Part shown: one piece after another, positions 1-8,056 of the stretch
Layout of the letters: each line of letters begins with the position of its first letter
How positions within the stretch are numbered: the stretch's first letter is position 1
NCBI GenBank assembly: GCA_964595365.1
Contig: CAZQQC010000016.1
Span: 1-35,543 of the forward strand
Source of the DNA: Fen-1258 sp964595365
Lineage (GTDB): Bacteria > Bacteroidota > Ignavibacteria > Ignavibacteriales > Melioribacteraceae
Length of the DNA stretch: 35,543 bases
Reading direction: 5' to 3'
Translations under genes and position numbers: made by a program
Notes under the pieces: generated by a model
What the model was told of the DNA's origin: nothing
The model's database searches: none
Seen by the model: the letters and a program-made list of their open reading frames with translations, nothing else

Positions 1-186
1 ATATCGCTCTTTGCTATTCAATACCGTAGAAAGCATTGCAACGCCTTGTTCTGTAAAACAAATGGAAGGGATGGCAAAAATTTATAGCTCCGGGGGAGTT
101 GTCTCAATTTTGTATAATACAGTCAGATCAACACCGGGCATTACTTTCTGATTTCTAATTATATAAATTTTCGAAACTATTCTTTC
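1..186 (-). pseudogene. ORF6N-domain protein remnant (runs off the left edge)
   Basis: Read on the minus strand from 186 downwards, one frame gives ERIVSKIYIIRNQKVM and then DLTVLYKIETT. This matches the start of ORF6N domains (KIYLIRGQKVM...DLAELYGVET). The frame then meets an in-frame TAA at 84-82. It continues in the same frame with FTEQGVAMLSTVLNSKERY, the conserved second half of the domain. The forty-odd residues that normally separate these two blocks are missing. This is therefore a decayed copy with an internal deletion and a stop codon. No convincing start codon or ribosome site was found above 186. ORF6N domains are common in phage and mobile-island DNA-binding proteins. The family match is from memory of the motif. 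Confidence 0.6.
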
Positions 187-256
187 AAAACAATAAGCTA
201 TTTTCCTAAGTCCATGCCATCGATAAAATTTCCACTTTGTTAGAATTTTCAATTAG

Positions 257-2233
257 CTATTCTTTCTCTGCTCTCAACGAATCCCAAATCATATAAACTG
301 CAATTAAGCAGAACATAATTAATGCAAGCAATTCAGCTGAATGGGATTCCTGCCAATCGTTGTTAACCCAGTTGTATCCGGCATAACGTAAGATAGCGCT
401 AAGTACACCGAAAAGCGCACCACCTGCAATGAATCCCGATGCAATCAAAGTCCCTCTTTCGCGGCGAGCATTATTCAACGATTCACTCTTACTTCTTGTC
501 GAAACAAAATGAGCAATCAATCCGCCGGCAAGCAATGGTGTATTGAGTTCCATCGGGATGTACATTCCCAGCGCAAAAGCTAATGCTGGAACCTTTAACA
601 TTGTTAAAATCAGTGCCAGCAGCGCACCGCCAAGATACAACATCCAGGGCGCAGGCTGGTTAGACATTAAAGGTTTGATAACAGCAGCCATTGCATTTGC
701 TTGCGGTGCTACCAATGCGTTCTCGCCGGTAAATCCGTATGTTTGATTTAACACCATAATTATCCACGCAACTGTTGCGGCAGAAACGATTGTTCCAACA
801 AATTTCCATCGCTCCTGTTTGAACGGAGACGAACCAAGCCAGTAACCAATTTTTAGATCTGTGATGAAAGCGCCGGCTTGCGACAGAGCAGTGCAAACAA
901 CACCGCCAATTATCAATGCAGAAACCATTCCAGCAGGTCCGCTTAATCCTACCGAGACTAAAATTGCTGAAGAGAGAATCAAAGTCATCAATGTCATTCC
1001 CGAAACCGGATTTGTGCCAACAATTGCAATTGCTGTTGCAGCAACCGTTGTAAAAAGAAATGCGATGATTAGAACTATCAATAGACCAACAAGAGCTTGG
1101 AATAAATTATTAACAACTCCCATGAGGAAAAAGACAAAAATGAAAATCGCAGTTACAAGAATTCCTCCGAAAATAATTTTCATTGCGAGATCGCGCTGGG
1201 TACGCAAATTGTCTGTATCAACCTTTTTGCCTAGTAATTCATGAAAGCCAAGTGTAAATGCTTTTTTAATAATTCCCGATGAGCGGATGATTCCAATTAA
1301 TCCTGCCATTGCAATTCCGCCAATTCCTATGTGCCGCACGTAAGCACGGAATATTTGTTCTGCCGACATATCTTTTACCAGTAATGTTACACCGGCACCA
1401 ATCGGCGTAGTTATATAATTTCCAAAGTATGCGATTATAGGTATCATAACAAACCATGATAAGAATGAACCTGCAACAATGATCGCTGAATATTTCAGAC
1501 CGATGATGTAGCCGAGGCCAAGGATAGCAGAGCTCACGCTCAATCTAAATTCCAGTTTTACCTTTTCAGCAATAGTTTGACCGATTCCGACGACTTTGGT
1601 TGTAAACATATCGTTCCATGCGCCGAACGCGGCTACAACAAAATCGTAAACACCGCCGATCAATCCGCTTATCACCAATACGATTGCTTGCTTGCCCCCT
1701 TTTTCTCCGGCAACCAGAACTTCGGTTGTTGCTGTTGCTTCCGGAAACGGGAATTGACCGTGCATCTCGGAAACAAAATATTTTCTAAACGGGATAAGAA
1801 AAAGTATTCCCAAAAATCCGCCAAGCAGTGATGAAAGAAATGTTTGATAAAACTGCGATTGCAAATTCAAAATGTAAATTGCCGGAAGAGTAAAAATTGC
1901 GCCGGCAACTACTGCGCCGGATGTTGCACCGATAGATTGAATGATTACATTCTGTCCAAGCGAATCTTTCTTTTTCAATCCGCTGGATAAACCAACGGCA
2001 AGAATAGCAATTGGTATTGCCGCTTCGAAAACTTGACCGATCTTCAAACCCAAGTATGCTGCAGATGCAGAAAAAATCATTGCCATTACTAATCCCACCA
2101 CTACAGAATAAGACGTCACTTCCGGAAACGTTTGGGAAGGCGACATGATTGGTTTGTATTCTTCACCGGGTTTCAACTCGGTGTACGCATTGGACGGTAG
2201 CCCGTTTGTTGTTGAGTTCTCGTTTGAAGACAT
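257..2233 (-). CDS. OPT-family oligopeptide transporter
   Basis: This is a 658-residue inner-membrane protein made almost entirely of hydrophobic segments, with a polar N-terminus of about 35 residues. It fits the OPT superfamily (oligopeptide/metal-chelate transporters), which use the proton gradient to import small peptides or metal chelates. Typical features are the early helix with SAAYLGLKIGQVFEAAIP, the SIGATSGAVVAGAIFTLPA stretch and the FPFPEATATTEVL loop around residues 160-170, all characteristic of bacterial OPT proteins. The length is normal for the bacterial branch. The start is supported by GGGAG about 5 bases upstream of the ATG. The substrate cannot be told from sequence. The gene appears to stand alone, with about 290 bases separating it from the next gene on the same strand. 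Confidence 0.88.
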   Translation of the reverse strand: MSSNENSTTNGLPSNAYTELKPGEEYKPIMSPSQTFPEVTSYSVVVGLVMAMIFSASAAYLGLKIGQVFEAAIPIAILAVGLSSGLKKKDSLGQNVIIQSIGATSGAVVAGAIFTLPAIYILNLQSQFYQTFLSSLLGGFLGILFLIPFRKYFVSEMHGQFPFPEATATTEVLVAGEKGGKQAIVLVISGLIGGVYDFVVAAFGAWNDMFTTKVVGIGQTIAEKVKLEFRLSVSSAILGLGYIIGLKYSAIIVAGSFLSWFVMIPIIAYFGNYITTPIGAGVTLLVKDMSAEQIFRAYVRHIGIGGIAMAGLIGIIRSSGIIKKAFTLGFHELLGKKVDTDNLRTQRDLAMKIIFGGILVTAIFIFVFFLMGVVNNLFQALVGLLIVLIIAFLFTTVAATAIAIVGTNPVSGMTLMTLILSSAILVSVGLSGPAGMVSALIIGGVVCTALSQAGAFITDLKIGYWLGSSPFKQERWKFVGTIVSAATVAWIIMVLNQTYGFTGENALVAPQANAMAAVIKPLMSNQPAPWMLYLGGALLALILTMLKVPALAFALGMYIPMELNTPLLAGGLIAHFVSTRSKSESLNNARRERGTLIASGFIAGGALFGVLSAILRYAGYNWVNNDWQESHSAELLALIMFCLIAVYMIWDSLRAEKE

Positions 2234-2526
2234 AGAATCTCCCTAAGAAATTAAATTAAAATTATGAACAAGAGTAAGCATGAACTTATATGTTATACTC
2301 CTCTTGTTTATCAAATACCCTATCTGAATTATTTTTTATTAGACCGATCAACATAAGTACAATTTTCTTCAAGATCGCTTTTCCATTTTTTAAAACTTCT
2401 ACGCAAATGATGTGCTATGGAAACAAAATATCTAAGAAGCCGGAACACTCCAAAGAAGAACTCCTTGCTATATCAAAATATATTTCCATACAATCTTGCT
2501 TCTTACCCTTGCTTAATCTTTTTAAT
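2234..2526. other. Intergenic, no supported gene
   Basis: About 290 bases lie between two minus-strand genes. A plus-strand open frame crosses it but has no ribosome site, has an unremarkable composition and runs into the opposite gene. Only very short frames are open on the minus strand. I see no clear terminator or RNA gene. Confidence 0.5.
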
Positions 2527-3291
2527 TCACGCGCTATGCGGAATGCTGTAAACCACAATCATTAAGATTGCCGCCAGAGCAGCAAAAAGTTTCGGCTGCA
2601 TTTCTTTTTTAATCATGTAATAAGCTAGCAGCCAGCCGATAAAAGCGATTAAAGTTTTATTATCCGTTATGTCGTTGCCGTAAGGAAATCCTCCCCACAC
2701 TTGCCCGAATGCAAAGTAGTTCATCAGGAAGCCTAGTGGAAATCCTCCGATGAAAAGTACGACAAGGGTCCACACTGCCAACTTTTTCAAACTTACTGCA
2801 TTATTAAAAAACTCGAACCCGCTTCTGGTTGATAGCATCATTGCAAAGAACATGAAAAAAATATGAGGAACAAGAATTCCCAACGGCACATGCCCCTTGA
2901 AACGGATTATGACCGGTTTGTCTTCGGGTACCGTGATAGACATTTTATCTTTTCGAAGTTCGACGAAGTATTGCAGTTTTTCTAACGGTTCTTGTGCGGG
3001 AATTTCAGCTTTCAATGTTTCGGAACCTTTCATTTCAACAACATTGAACGGATCAAGTGTTCCAAACTTACGCCATTTCAAAACACCGCTGATTGCCGGA
3101 TCGCCGGTTTTAATTTGCACAACACAATTGGAAGTCGATTCGTTACTGCGATCAAAAACGTAATCAATCTTTTTACCGTTGAAATTAACCGAGCCCGATA
3201 TGGGATGCGTTGGACCGGTCTTACGCTGATAAATTGCCGAGCCAATCGTAATTGCGAATGAAAGAATCCAAAAAAGAATTGCCTTTTTCAT
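2527..3291 (-). CDS. Conserved-type membrane protein of unknown function
   Basis: The protein has 254 residues when started at the ATG at 3291, which begins MKKAILFWILSFAITIG. A longer start at 3333 would add 14 residues that do not look like a signal. The order is: an N-terminal signal-anchor helix (about residues 5-20); a mostly beta-type periplasmic region (about 25-125) ending in VPEDKPVIIRFKGHVP; then roughly four hydrophobic helices to the end. The topology suggests a periplasmic sensor or binding region joined to a small membrane bundle. I do not recognise the family and assign no function. A weak GGA lies about 10 bases upstream of the start. Confidence 0.7.
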   Translation of the reverse strand: MKKAILFWILSFAITIGSAIYQRKTGPTHPISGSVNFNGKKIDYVFDRSNESTSNCVVQIKTGDPAISGVLKWRKFGTLDPFNVVEMKGSETLKAEIPAQEPLEKLQYFVELRKDKMSITVPEDKPVIIRFKGHVPLGILVPHIFFMFFAMMLSTRSGFEFFNNAVSLKKLAVWTLVVLFIGGFPLGFLMNYFAFGQVWGGFPYGNDITDNKTLIAFIGWLLAYYMIKKEMQPKLFAALAAILMIVVYSIPHSA

Positions 3292-3321
3292 CGTGTTGAA
3301 TCCGTTATTTAATGGAAAAGT

Positions 3322-3656
3322 TTGCCTAAACATAATTCAAAGGAAGGAATAGAAGCAATCATAAATTCTTTAAAAAAATTTTCGTGGCGGCGTTTTATGA
3401 CCGAAGCATTTATTGTTTTTATTATTATGCCTTTTGAAAAGTTTGCACCAAACAGCCAAATCTCTCCGGCATGCACCGCTTGCTTCGGAACCGGCAAACG
3501 CAGCGTATTTGCATGAGTAATCGCAGTAGATGGGAAGATTTGTTGAAAGAGTCTTCTCAGAAAATTTCTTTGGCATTTAATTCCCCAAATGTTGAGAGAA
3601 TGTTAACAAACTTTATTATTTTAGGCAAGCAATTCAACAGAGGAAAAGTTGGATAA
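3322..3656 (+). other. Uncertain small coupled ORFs upstream of gmhA
   Basis: Two short plus-strand frames fill this gap. The first (TTG at 3322 to TGA at 3516, 64 residues) has a hydrophobic middle and ends with CTACFGTGKR, a single CxxCxGxG zinc-ribbon-like motif. The second (ATG 3513 to TAA 3656, 47 residues) overlaps the first by ATGA and overlaps the start of gmhA, an arrangement typical of translational coupling. Against this, the first lacks a well-placed ribosome site, and a minus-strand frame of roughly 95 codons (about 3600 to 3309) is equally open across the same bases. I cannot tell which strand, if any, is translated. No function is proposed. Confidence 0.3.
3639..3645 (+). promoter_or_regulatory. 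Ribosome binding site that fixes the gmhA TTG start
   Basis: The string AGAGGAA sits about 4 bases upstream of TTG at 3649. No ATG or GTG lies nearby in frame, so this site supports initiation at the TTG. Confidence 0.6.
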
Positions 3657-4230
3657 AGAAAAATTCATCGTTGATTCATTAAAAGAAAGTTCCGAACTAA
3701 AACTGAATATTGAAAAGAATTGCAAAGCTGAAATATTGTCATCTGTTCAATTGCTTGCTGATGCGTTCCGCAAAGGGAAAAAACTTTTACTCTGTGGCAA
3801 CGGCGGCAGCGCTGCCGATTGCCAGCACATTGCCGCCGAGCTCATGATACGTTTAAGTCATCACATTCAGCGCCCCGCACTTCCAGCAATAGCGTTAACG
3901 ACCGATACTTCAAATATTACAGCAGGCGGAAACGATATCGGTTTTGAAAATGTTTTTGCGCGCAGCGTTGAAGGTTTAGGAAACGAGGGGGACATTCTGA
4001 TAGCAATATCAACAAGCGGAAATTCTTCCAACATTATCAAAGCTGTAGAAAAAGCGCATCAGAAAAAAATATTCGTAATCGGGTTCCTGGGCGGTAACGG
4101 CGGCAAGCTAAAACCGCTGGTAGACCTGCCAATTGTGATGCCTTCAACTAACATTCAGCGGATACAGGAAGGGCACATAACAATTGCCCACATTATTTGC
4201 GAGTTAGTCGAGATGGAATTATACGGATAA
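3649..4230 (+). CDS. gmhA: Sedoheptulose-7-phosphate isomerase (phosphoheptose isomerase)
   Basis: This 193-residue cytoplasmic SIS-domain enzyme converts sedoheptulose 7-phosphate to D-glycero-D-manno-heptose 7-phosphate, the first step of ADP-heptose synthesis for the LPS inner core. The family signature CGNGGSAADCQHIAAEL is near residues 49-65. ALTTDTSNITAGGNDIGFE, the loop with catalytic and metal-binding residues, follows. The sugar-phosphate motif ISTSGNSSNI and the C-terminal IQEGHITIAHIICELVE helix, which carries the conserved Glu and His, are all present. Length and motifs are normal, so it should be active. It starts at TTG behind a good ribosome site. No other heptose genes are adjacent in this window. 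Confidence 0.95.
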   Translation: MDKEKFIVDSLKESSELKLNIEKNCKAEILSSVQLLADAFRKGKKLLLCGNGGSAADCQHIAAELMIRLSHHIQRPALPAIALTTDTSNITAGGNDIGFENVFARSVEGLGNEGDILIAISTSGNSSNIIKAVEKAHQKKIFVIGFLGGNGGKLKPLVDLPIVMPSTNIQRIQEGHITIAHIICELVEMELYG

Positions 4231-4270
4231 ATATACCAGCTAAAATTTCTAACTGTTTCCAAATCGGGTA

Positions 4271-4780
4271 CTACAATTCCAAATTCTCATCTCCAAAATC
4301 ATCTTCCCATTTCACCGCATTGTAACGAATATAATTTTGGATTTTATATAATTCTTTTTCATTTCTAATTATTCTGTCATAGAATGAACGCTGCCAGATT
4401 TTGACGCCGGTAGTTTGATGAAATTCATTAATTGACTTTGTCGATTGATATTTGAAAAAAGCAATTATCTGGCTCAAAGAATATTTCGTGATTTTTCTAT
4501 CGGGTTGAGGTAACCTCAATCTTACTGCACCATCAATTATCACTATTGCATGAAAATGATTCGGCATAACAATAAATTCATTTATCTCGACATTTGTAAA
4601 ATGATTTTCCACACTTACCCAACATTCTCGAACCGACTCACCCAATTTGTTCAAGTTCATCGTTTCCTCGATGATATCGCCAAACAAATCAGTTTTGTTC
4701 TTCGTGCATATCGTTACGAAATAATAATTTGAAGATGAGTAATCAAATTCTTTAAGACGTGTTCTTTTGCGGTCTAACAT
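4271..4780 (-). CDS. REP-associated tyrosine transposase (RAYT, Y1_Tnp)
   Basis: This is a protein of about 169 residues when started at the ATG at 4780; a TTG at 4792 would add four. It belongs to the IS200-like Y1 transposase family. The opening RKRTRLKEFDYSSSNYYFVT and the metal-binding HxH in MPNHFHAIVII are typical. The likely catalytic tyrosine is in the helix NEKELYKIQNYIRYN, following IWQRSFYDRIIRN. RAYTs are single-copy domesticated transposases that act on REP palindromes. A REP-like hairpin preceded by GTGG lies about 60 bases upstream of its start on the same strand. The reading frame is intact, with no disabling change seen. It is flanked by gmhA and aconitase with no sign of disruption. 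Confidence 0.9.
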   Translation of the reverse strand: MLDRKRTRLKEFDYSSSNYYFVTICTKNKTDLFGDIIEETMNLNKLGESVRECWVSVENHFTNVEINEFIVMPNHFHAIVIIDGAVRLRLPQPDRKITKYSLSQIIAFFKYQSTKSINEFHQTTGVKIWQRSFYDRIIRNEKELYKIQNYIRYNAVKWEDDFGDENLEL

Positions 4781-4841
4781 AGCTTTAAACAATGTTTTGT
4801 TAAATCTATTTTATTCATACATTTATTTCAAGATTTTCGTT

Positions 4842-4858
4842 TGGGGCGACCCCACCAC
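4842..4858 (-). repeat. REP-like hairpin with GTGG head
   Basis: Read on the minus strand, GTGG (4858-4855) is followed directly by TGGGG-TCG-CCCCA, a perfect 5-bp stem with a 3-base loop. A conserved GTRG tetranucleotide directly before a GC hairpin is the defining layout of REP sequences recognised by RAYT transposases. It sits between the RAYT gene and the aconitase promoter, in otherwise AT-rich DNA. Only this one copy was found in the window. Confidence 0.55.
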
Positions 4859-4892
4859 TAGGTTTACACATAATAATAATTCAAAAATTTTT

Positions 4893-4900
4893 TATTTTTG
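4893..4900 (+). promoter_or_regulatory. Candidate Bacteroidota-type -7 element for aconitase
   Basis: TATTTTTG matches TAnnTTTG, 28 bases before the ATG at 4929. No good -33 TTG was found at the usual spacing, so the call rests on the -7 element and the position. An AAGGA ribosome site at 4918-4922 lies between it and the gene. Confidence 0.45.
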
Positions 4901-4928
4901 TATCGCTTATAATTATTAAGGATTTAAC

Positions 4929-7346
4929 ATGACTGCCAATTTCGATATGATTCAAAAAGTTTATGCGGGATTCAAAAATAAAGTTGACGATGCGAGAAAG
5001 GTAGTTGAAAGACCGTTGACTTATGCAGAGAAGATACTTTATGCTCATCTGTGGGACCCCGCAGCAAAAGCTCTTCAGCGCGGAAAAGATTTTGCGGATT
5101 TCGCGCCAGATAGGGTTGCAATGCAAGATGCAACCGCTCAAATGGCATTATTACAATTCATGCATGCCGGAAGGAAAACTTCTGCCGTACCGGCAACTGC
5201 ACACGCCGACCATTTAATCGTCGCTCAAAACGGATCGAAGGAAGACCTCGAACGTGCTATCGAGGAAAACAAAGAAGTTTATGATTTCCTTGAAAGCATC
5301 TGTAAAAAATACGGAGTCGGTTTCTGGCAACCCGGAGCGGGAATTATTCACCAGGTAATTTTAGAAAATTATGCTTTCCCCGGTGGTATGATGATAGGTT
5401 CCGACTCACACACACCGAATGCCGGCGGTCTTGGAATGATTGCGATTGGTGTCGGAGGTGCAGACGTTGTAGACGTTATGGCAGGGATGCCGTGGGAATT
5501 GAAATGGCCAAAGCTGATCGGAATTAAATTAACCGGAAAACTTTCCGGATGGACTTCACCGAAAGATGTTATTCTAAAAGTCGCGGGAATCCTGACCGTG
5601 AAAGGCGGCACCGGTGCAATCGTCGAATACTTCGGCGAAGGCGCAAATTCAATTTCATGTACCGGTAAAGCTACTATCTGCAACATGGGCGCAGAGATCG
5701 GCGCTACTACTTCGCTCTTCCCGTTCGATGAAAAAATGGCTGCGTACCTGCGCAAAACCGATCGCAGAGATGTTGCCGGACTCGCTCAAAACATGTACAA
5801 AGTTTTGAAAGCCGATGCAGAAGTTTATGAGAGTCCGGAAAAATATTTTGATCAAATCATTGAAATTAATTTGAGTGAGTTGGAACCTCACATTAACGGT
5901 CCTTTCACGCCAGACCTTGCATGGCCGGTTTCAACAATGAAACAAACGGTTATAGAGAAAAATTACCCGGATAAAATCAGCGTTGCACTGATCGGCAGCT
6001 GCACGAACTCCAGTTACGAAGACATCGATCGTTCAGCAAGCATAGCACGTCAGGCGCTGGCGAAAGGATTGAAAGCAAAAACACAATTCACAATTACGCC
6101 GGGCTCCGAACAGGTACGCGCAACAATCGAACGCGACGGGCAATTACAAACACTCACGGAATTCGGCGGAACTGTTTTGGCAAATGCATGCGGTCCCTGC
6201 ATTGGTATGTGGAAACGTATGGATATCAAAACCGGCGAACGCAATACAATTGTTAATTCTTTCAACAGAAATTTTGCGAAGAGAAACGATAACAATCCGG
6301 AGACATATTCTTTCGTCGCTAGTCCGGAATTAGTAACTGCTCTTGCAATTGCCGGCACTCTGTCATTTGACCCCGAAACGGATGAATTGATTAATGAAAA
6401 TGGAGAAAGAGTAAAACTCGACCCGCCGTTAGGAGATGAACTACCAGCACACGGTTTCGAGAAAGACACACAAGGTTTCATCGCTCCGTCCAAAAACGGT
6501 TCCAAAACAAAAGTTATTATAAATCCAACAAGCGAAAGACTACAGTTCATGGAGCCGTTCAAGAAGTGGGATGGAAAAGATTTTGTTGATCTGCCGCTTC
6601 TTCTGAAAGTTAAAGGCAAATGTACAACCGATCATATTTCCCCGGCAGGTGCATGGTTGAGATTCCGCGGACATCTCGATAATATTTCGAAGAACATGTT
6701 TCTCGGTGCAATCAATGCATTTACCGGAAATGCCGGCGAAGCGAAAAATCAATTCACGGGTGAATATAAACAAGTTCACGAAGTTGCACGCGATTACAAA
6801 AAAGACGGTGTCGAATGGATTGTTGTAGGAGATGAAAATTACGGCGAAGGTTCATCCCGCGAACATGCTGCGATGGAACCAAGATTCCTCGGCGGCAAAG
6901 CGATCATCACAAAAAGTTTTGCACGCATACACGAAACAAATCTGAAAAAACAAGGAATGCTTCCGTTAACTTTTGCAAATCCATCCGATTATGATAAGAT
7001 TCAAGAGAACGATAAACTAAGTCTTGCCGGGTTGAATGAATTCGCTCCAGAAAAACAATTGAAGCTGATTGCTAAACACAGCGATGGCTCAGTTGATGAG
7101 ATTTGGTTGAATCATTCCTTTAATGCAGGACAGATTGAGTGGTTTAAAGCCGGTGGTGCGCTTAATCTAATAGCGGCAAGCTTCAAGCTGCAAGGTACAA
7201 GAAAAAAAGTTGGCAAAGGAAAGAAGGAAAGAAGCAAAAGAGGAAAAAAGCCGGTTGTTAAAAAGAAAAACGCAGCTAAGAAAAAAATTGTGAAAGCAAA
7301 GAAACCCGTTGCTAAAAAGAAAGTTATCAGGAAAAGAAAAAAATAA
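4929..7346 (+). CDS. Aconitate hydratase (mitochondrial type) with lysine-rich C-terminal tail
   Basis: This 805-residue TCA-cycle enzyme interconverts citrate and isocitrate. The three [4Fe-4S] ligands are present at C358 (IGSCTNSSYED), C421 and C424 (ANACGPCIGMW). The substrate-binding block GSDSHTPNAGGLG and the swivel-domain motifs DENYGEGSSREHAA and ITKSFARIHETNLKKQG are also present. The enzymatic part ends near residue 757 (FKLQGT), the usual end of the family. From residue 758 to 805 there is an extra tail made mostly of K, R, V, P and A. It includes two KKPV(V/A)KKK units, resembling the tail of histone H1. The tail is in frame and codes without interruption to TAA. The gene has its own -7 element, ribosome site and terminator, so it is probably monocistronic. 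Confidence 0.95.
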   Translation: MTANFDMIQKVYAGFKNKVDDARKVVERPLTYAEKILYAHLWDPAAKALQRGKDFADFAPDRVAMQDATAQMALLQFMHAGRKTSAVPATAHADHLIVAQNGSKEDLERAIEENKEVYDFLESICKKYGVGFWQPGAGIIHQVILENYAFPGGMMIGSDSHTPNAGGLGMIAIGVGGADVVDVMAGMPWELKWPKLIGIKLTGKLSGWTSPKDVILKVAGILTVKGGTGAIVEYFGEGANSISCTGKATICNMGAEIGATTSLFPFDEKMAAYLRKTDRRDVAGLAQNMYKVLKADAEVYESPEKYFDQIIEINLSELEPHINGPFTPDLAWPVSTMKQTVIEKNYPDKISVALIGSCTNSSYEDIDRSASIARQALAKGLKAKTQFTITPGSEQVRATIERDGQLQTLTEFGGTVLANACGPCIGMWKRMDIKTGERNTIVNSFNRNFAKRNDNNPETYSFVASPELVTALAIAGTLSFDPETDELINENGERVKLDPPLGDELPAHGFEKDTQGFIAPSKNGSKTKVIINPTSERLQFMEPFKKWDGKDFVDLPLLLKVKGKCTTDHISPAGAWLRFRGHLDNISKNMFLGAINAFTGNAGEAKNQFTGEYKQVHEVARDYKKDGVEWIVVGDENYGEGSSREHAAMEPRFLGGKAIITKSFARIHETNLKKQGMLPLTFANPSDYDKIQENDKLSLAGLNEFAPEKQLKLIAKHSDGSVDEIWLNHSFNAGQIEWFKAGGALNLIAASFKLQGTRKKVGKGKKERSKRGKKPVVKKKNAAKKKIVKAKKPVAKKKVIRKRKK

Positions 7347-7356
7347 GTTGTAAGTA

Positions 7357-7399
7357 AAAGGCTAGAAGCGAGAAGTAAGAGTTCTTGTTTCTGGCTTTT
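7357..7399 (+). terminator. Terminator-like hairpin after aconitase
   Basis: The arms 7357-7374 and 7382-7399 can form 18 consecutive pairs with a 7-base loop when read on the plus strand. Five of these pairs are G-U. The right arm ends in TTTT. On the minus strand the G-U pairs become A-C mismatches, so the fold is specific to plus-strand transcripts and belongs to the aconitase gene. Confidence 0.6.
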
Positions 7400-7424
7400 C
7401 ACCTTTCACACTTCAACGCAAAAA

Positions 7425-7991
7425 CTATTCTCTTCTCCAAACAATTTTATCGCCTTCATTGATGCCAAGTTTGTCGCAATAACCTGCATTAACTTCCACA
7501 ACATACCGTGCGAGCTTAAACGACTGCAGCGATTTCTCGGAATACGGAACCGCGTTCTTCTGAATCTTTACAATTTCCATTTTCGAATTCACAAAAACTA
7601 TATCGAGCGGAAGGATTGTATTCTTCATCCAGAACGATTGCACCTCTTCGTTTGGGAAGACAAACAGCATACCTTGATTCTGATCCATCTTGTCGCGGAA
7701 CATTAAACCTGTGGCTCTGCTCTCATCGTCATCAGCAATTTCAATATCGAGTTTCGAAATAAAATTATTCTTTGCGCTATTAAAAGTTAATTCGCCTTCT
7801 TTCTGAAATTCATAAACTGTGGATCTTTGCAAAGCTCTATCCAATTCCTTGTTAGAAGTATCTCTAGTTATCATTACGTTTGATAGAATAAAATATGCTG
7901 CGAGAGCTATAATCACAACTACAACGGTGATCTGCATGAACAGATTTTTTCGCGTTTGCTTTTTCAATTTTTGAATTTTTTCTTTCGGCAT
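7425..7991 (-). CDS. DUF192 family membrane-anchored protein
   Basis: The protein has 188 residues. It begins with a basic stretch and one membrane helix (about residues 20-41), which places the rest in the periplasm. The domain from about residue 75 to 188 is DUF192, with the characteristic GLMFRDKMDQNQGMLFVFP, FWMKNTILPLDIVFV and the closing VVEVNAGYCDKLGINEGDKI. The biochemical role of DUF192 is not known. An AAGGAG site 5 bases before the ATG fixes the start. It is last in a minus-strand run (aroK, aroB, GHL10, this gene). The 65-base gap upstream leaves open whether it has its own promoter. Confidence 0.88.
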   Translation of the reverse strand: MPKEKIQKLKKQTRKNLFMQITVVVVIIALAAYFILSNVMITRDTSNKELDRALQRSTVYEFQKEGELTFNSAKNNFISKLDIEIADDDESRATGLMFRDKMDQNQGMLFVFPNEEVQSFWMKNTILPLDIVFVNSKMEIVKIQKNAVPYSEKSLQSFKLARYVVEVNAGYCDKLGINEGDKIVWRRE

Positions 7992-8056
7992 AGATACTCC
8001 TTTTTTTATTAAACTTTAGCGCCAACGGCTTTGTTCCTTCAGCTCGAGAGAGCAGA

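Noticed and set aside
2290..2565. Plus-strand open frame of 91 codons
   Set aside because: No ribosome site, no recognisable features, and its end runs antisense into the start of the C-terminal part of the minus-strand membrane protein gene.
7112..7402. Minus-strand frame opposite the aconitase tail, highly hydrophobic
   Set aside because: It is the mirror of the lysine-rich tail (AAA/AAG read as TTT/CTT), giving a false run of Phe and Leu.
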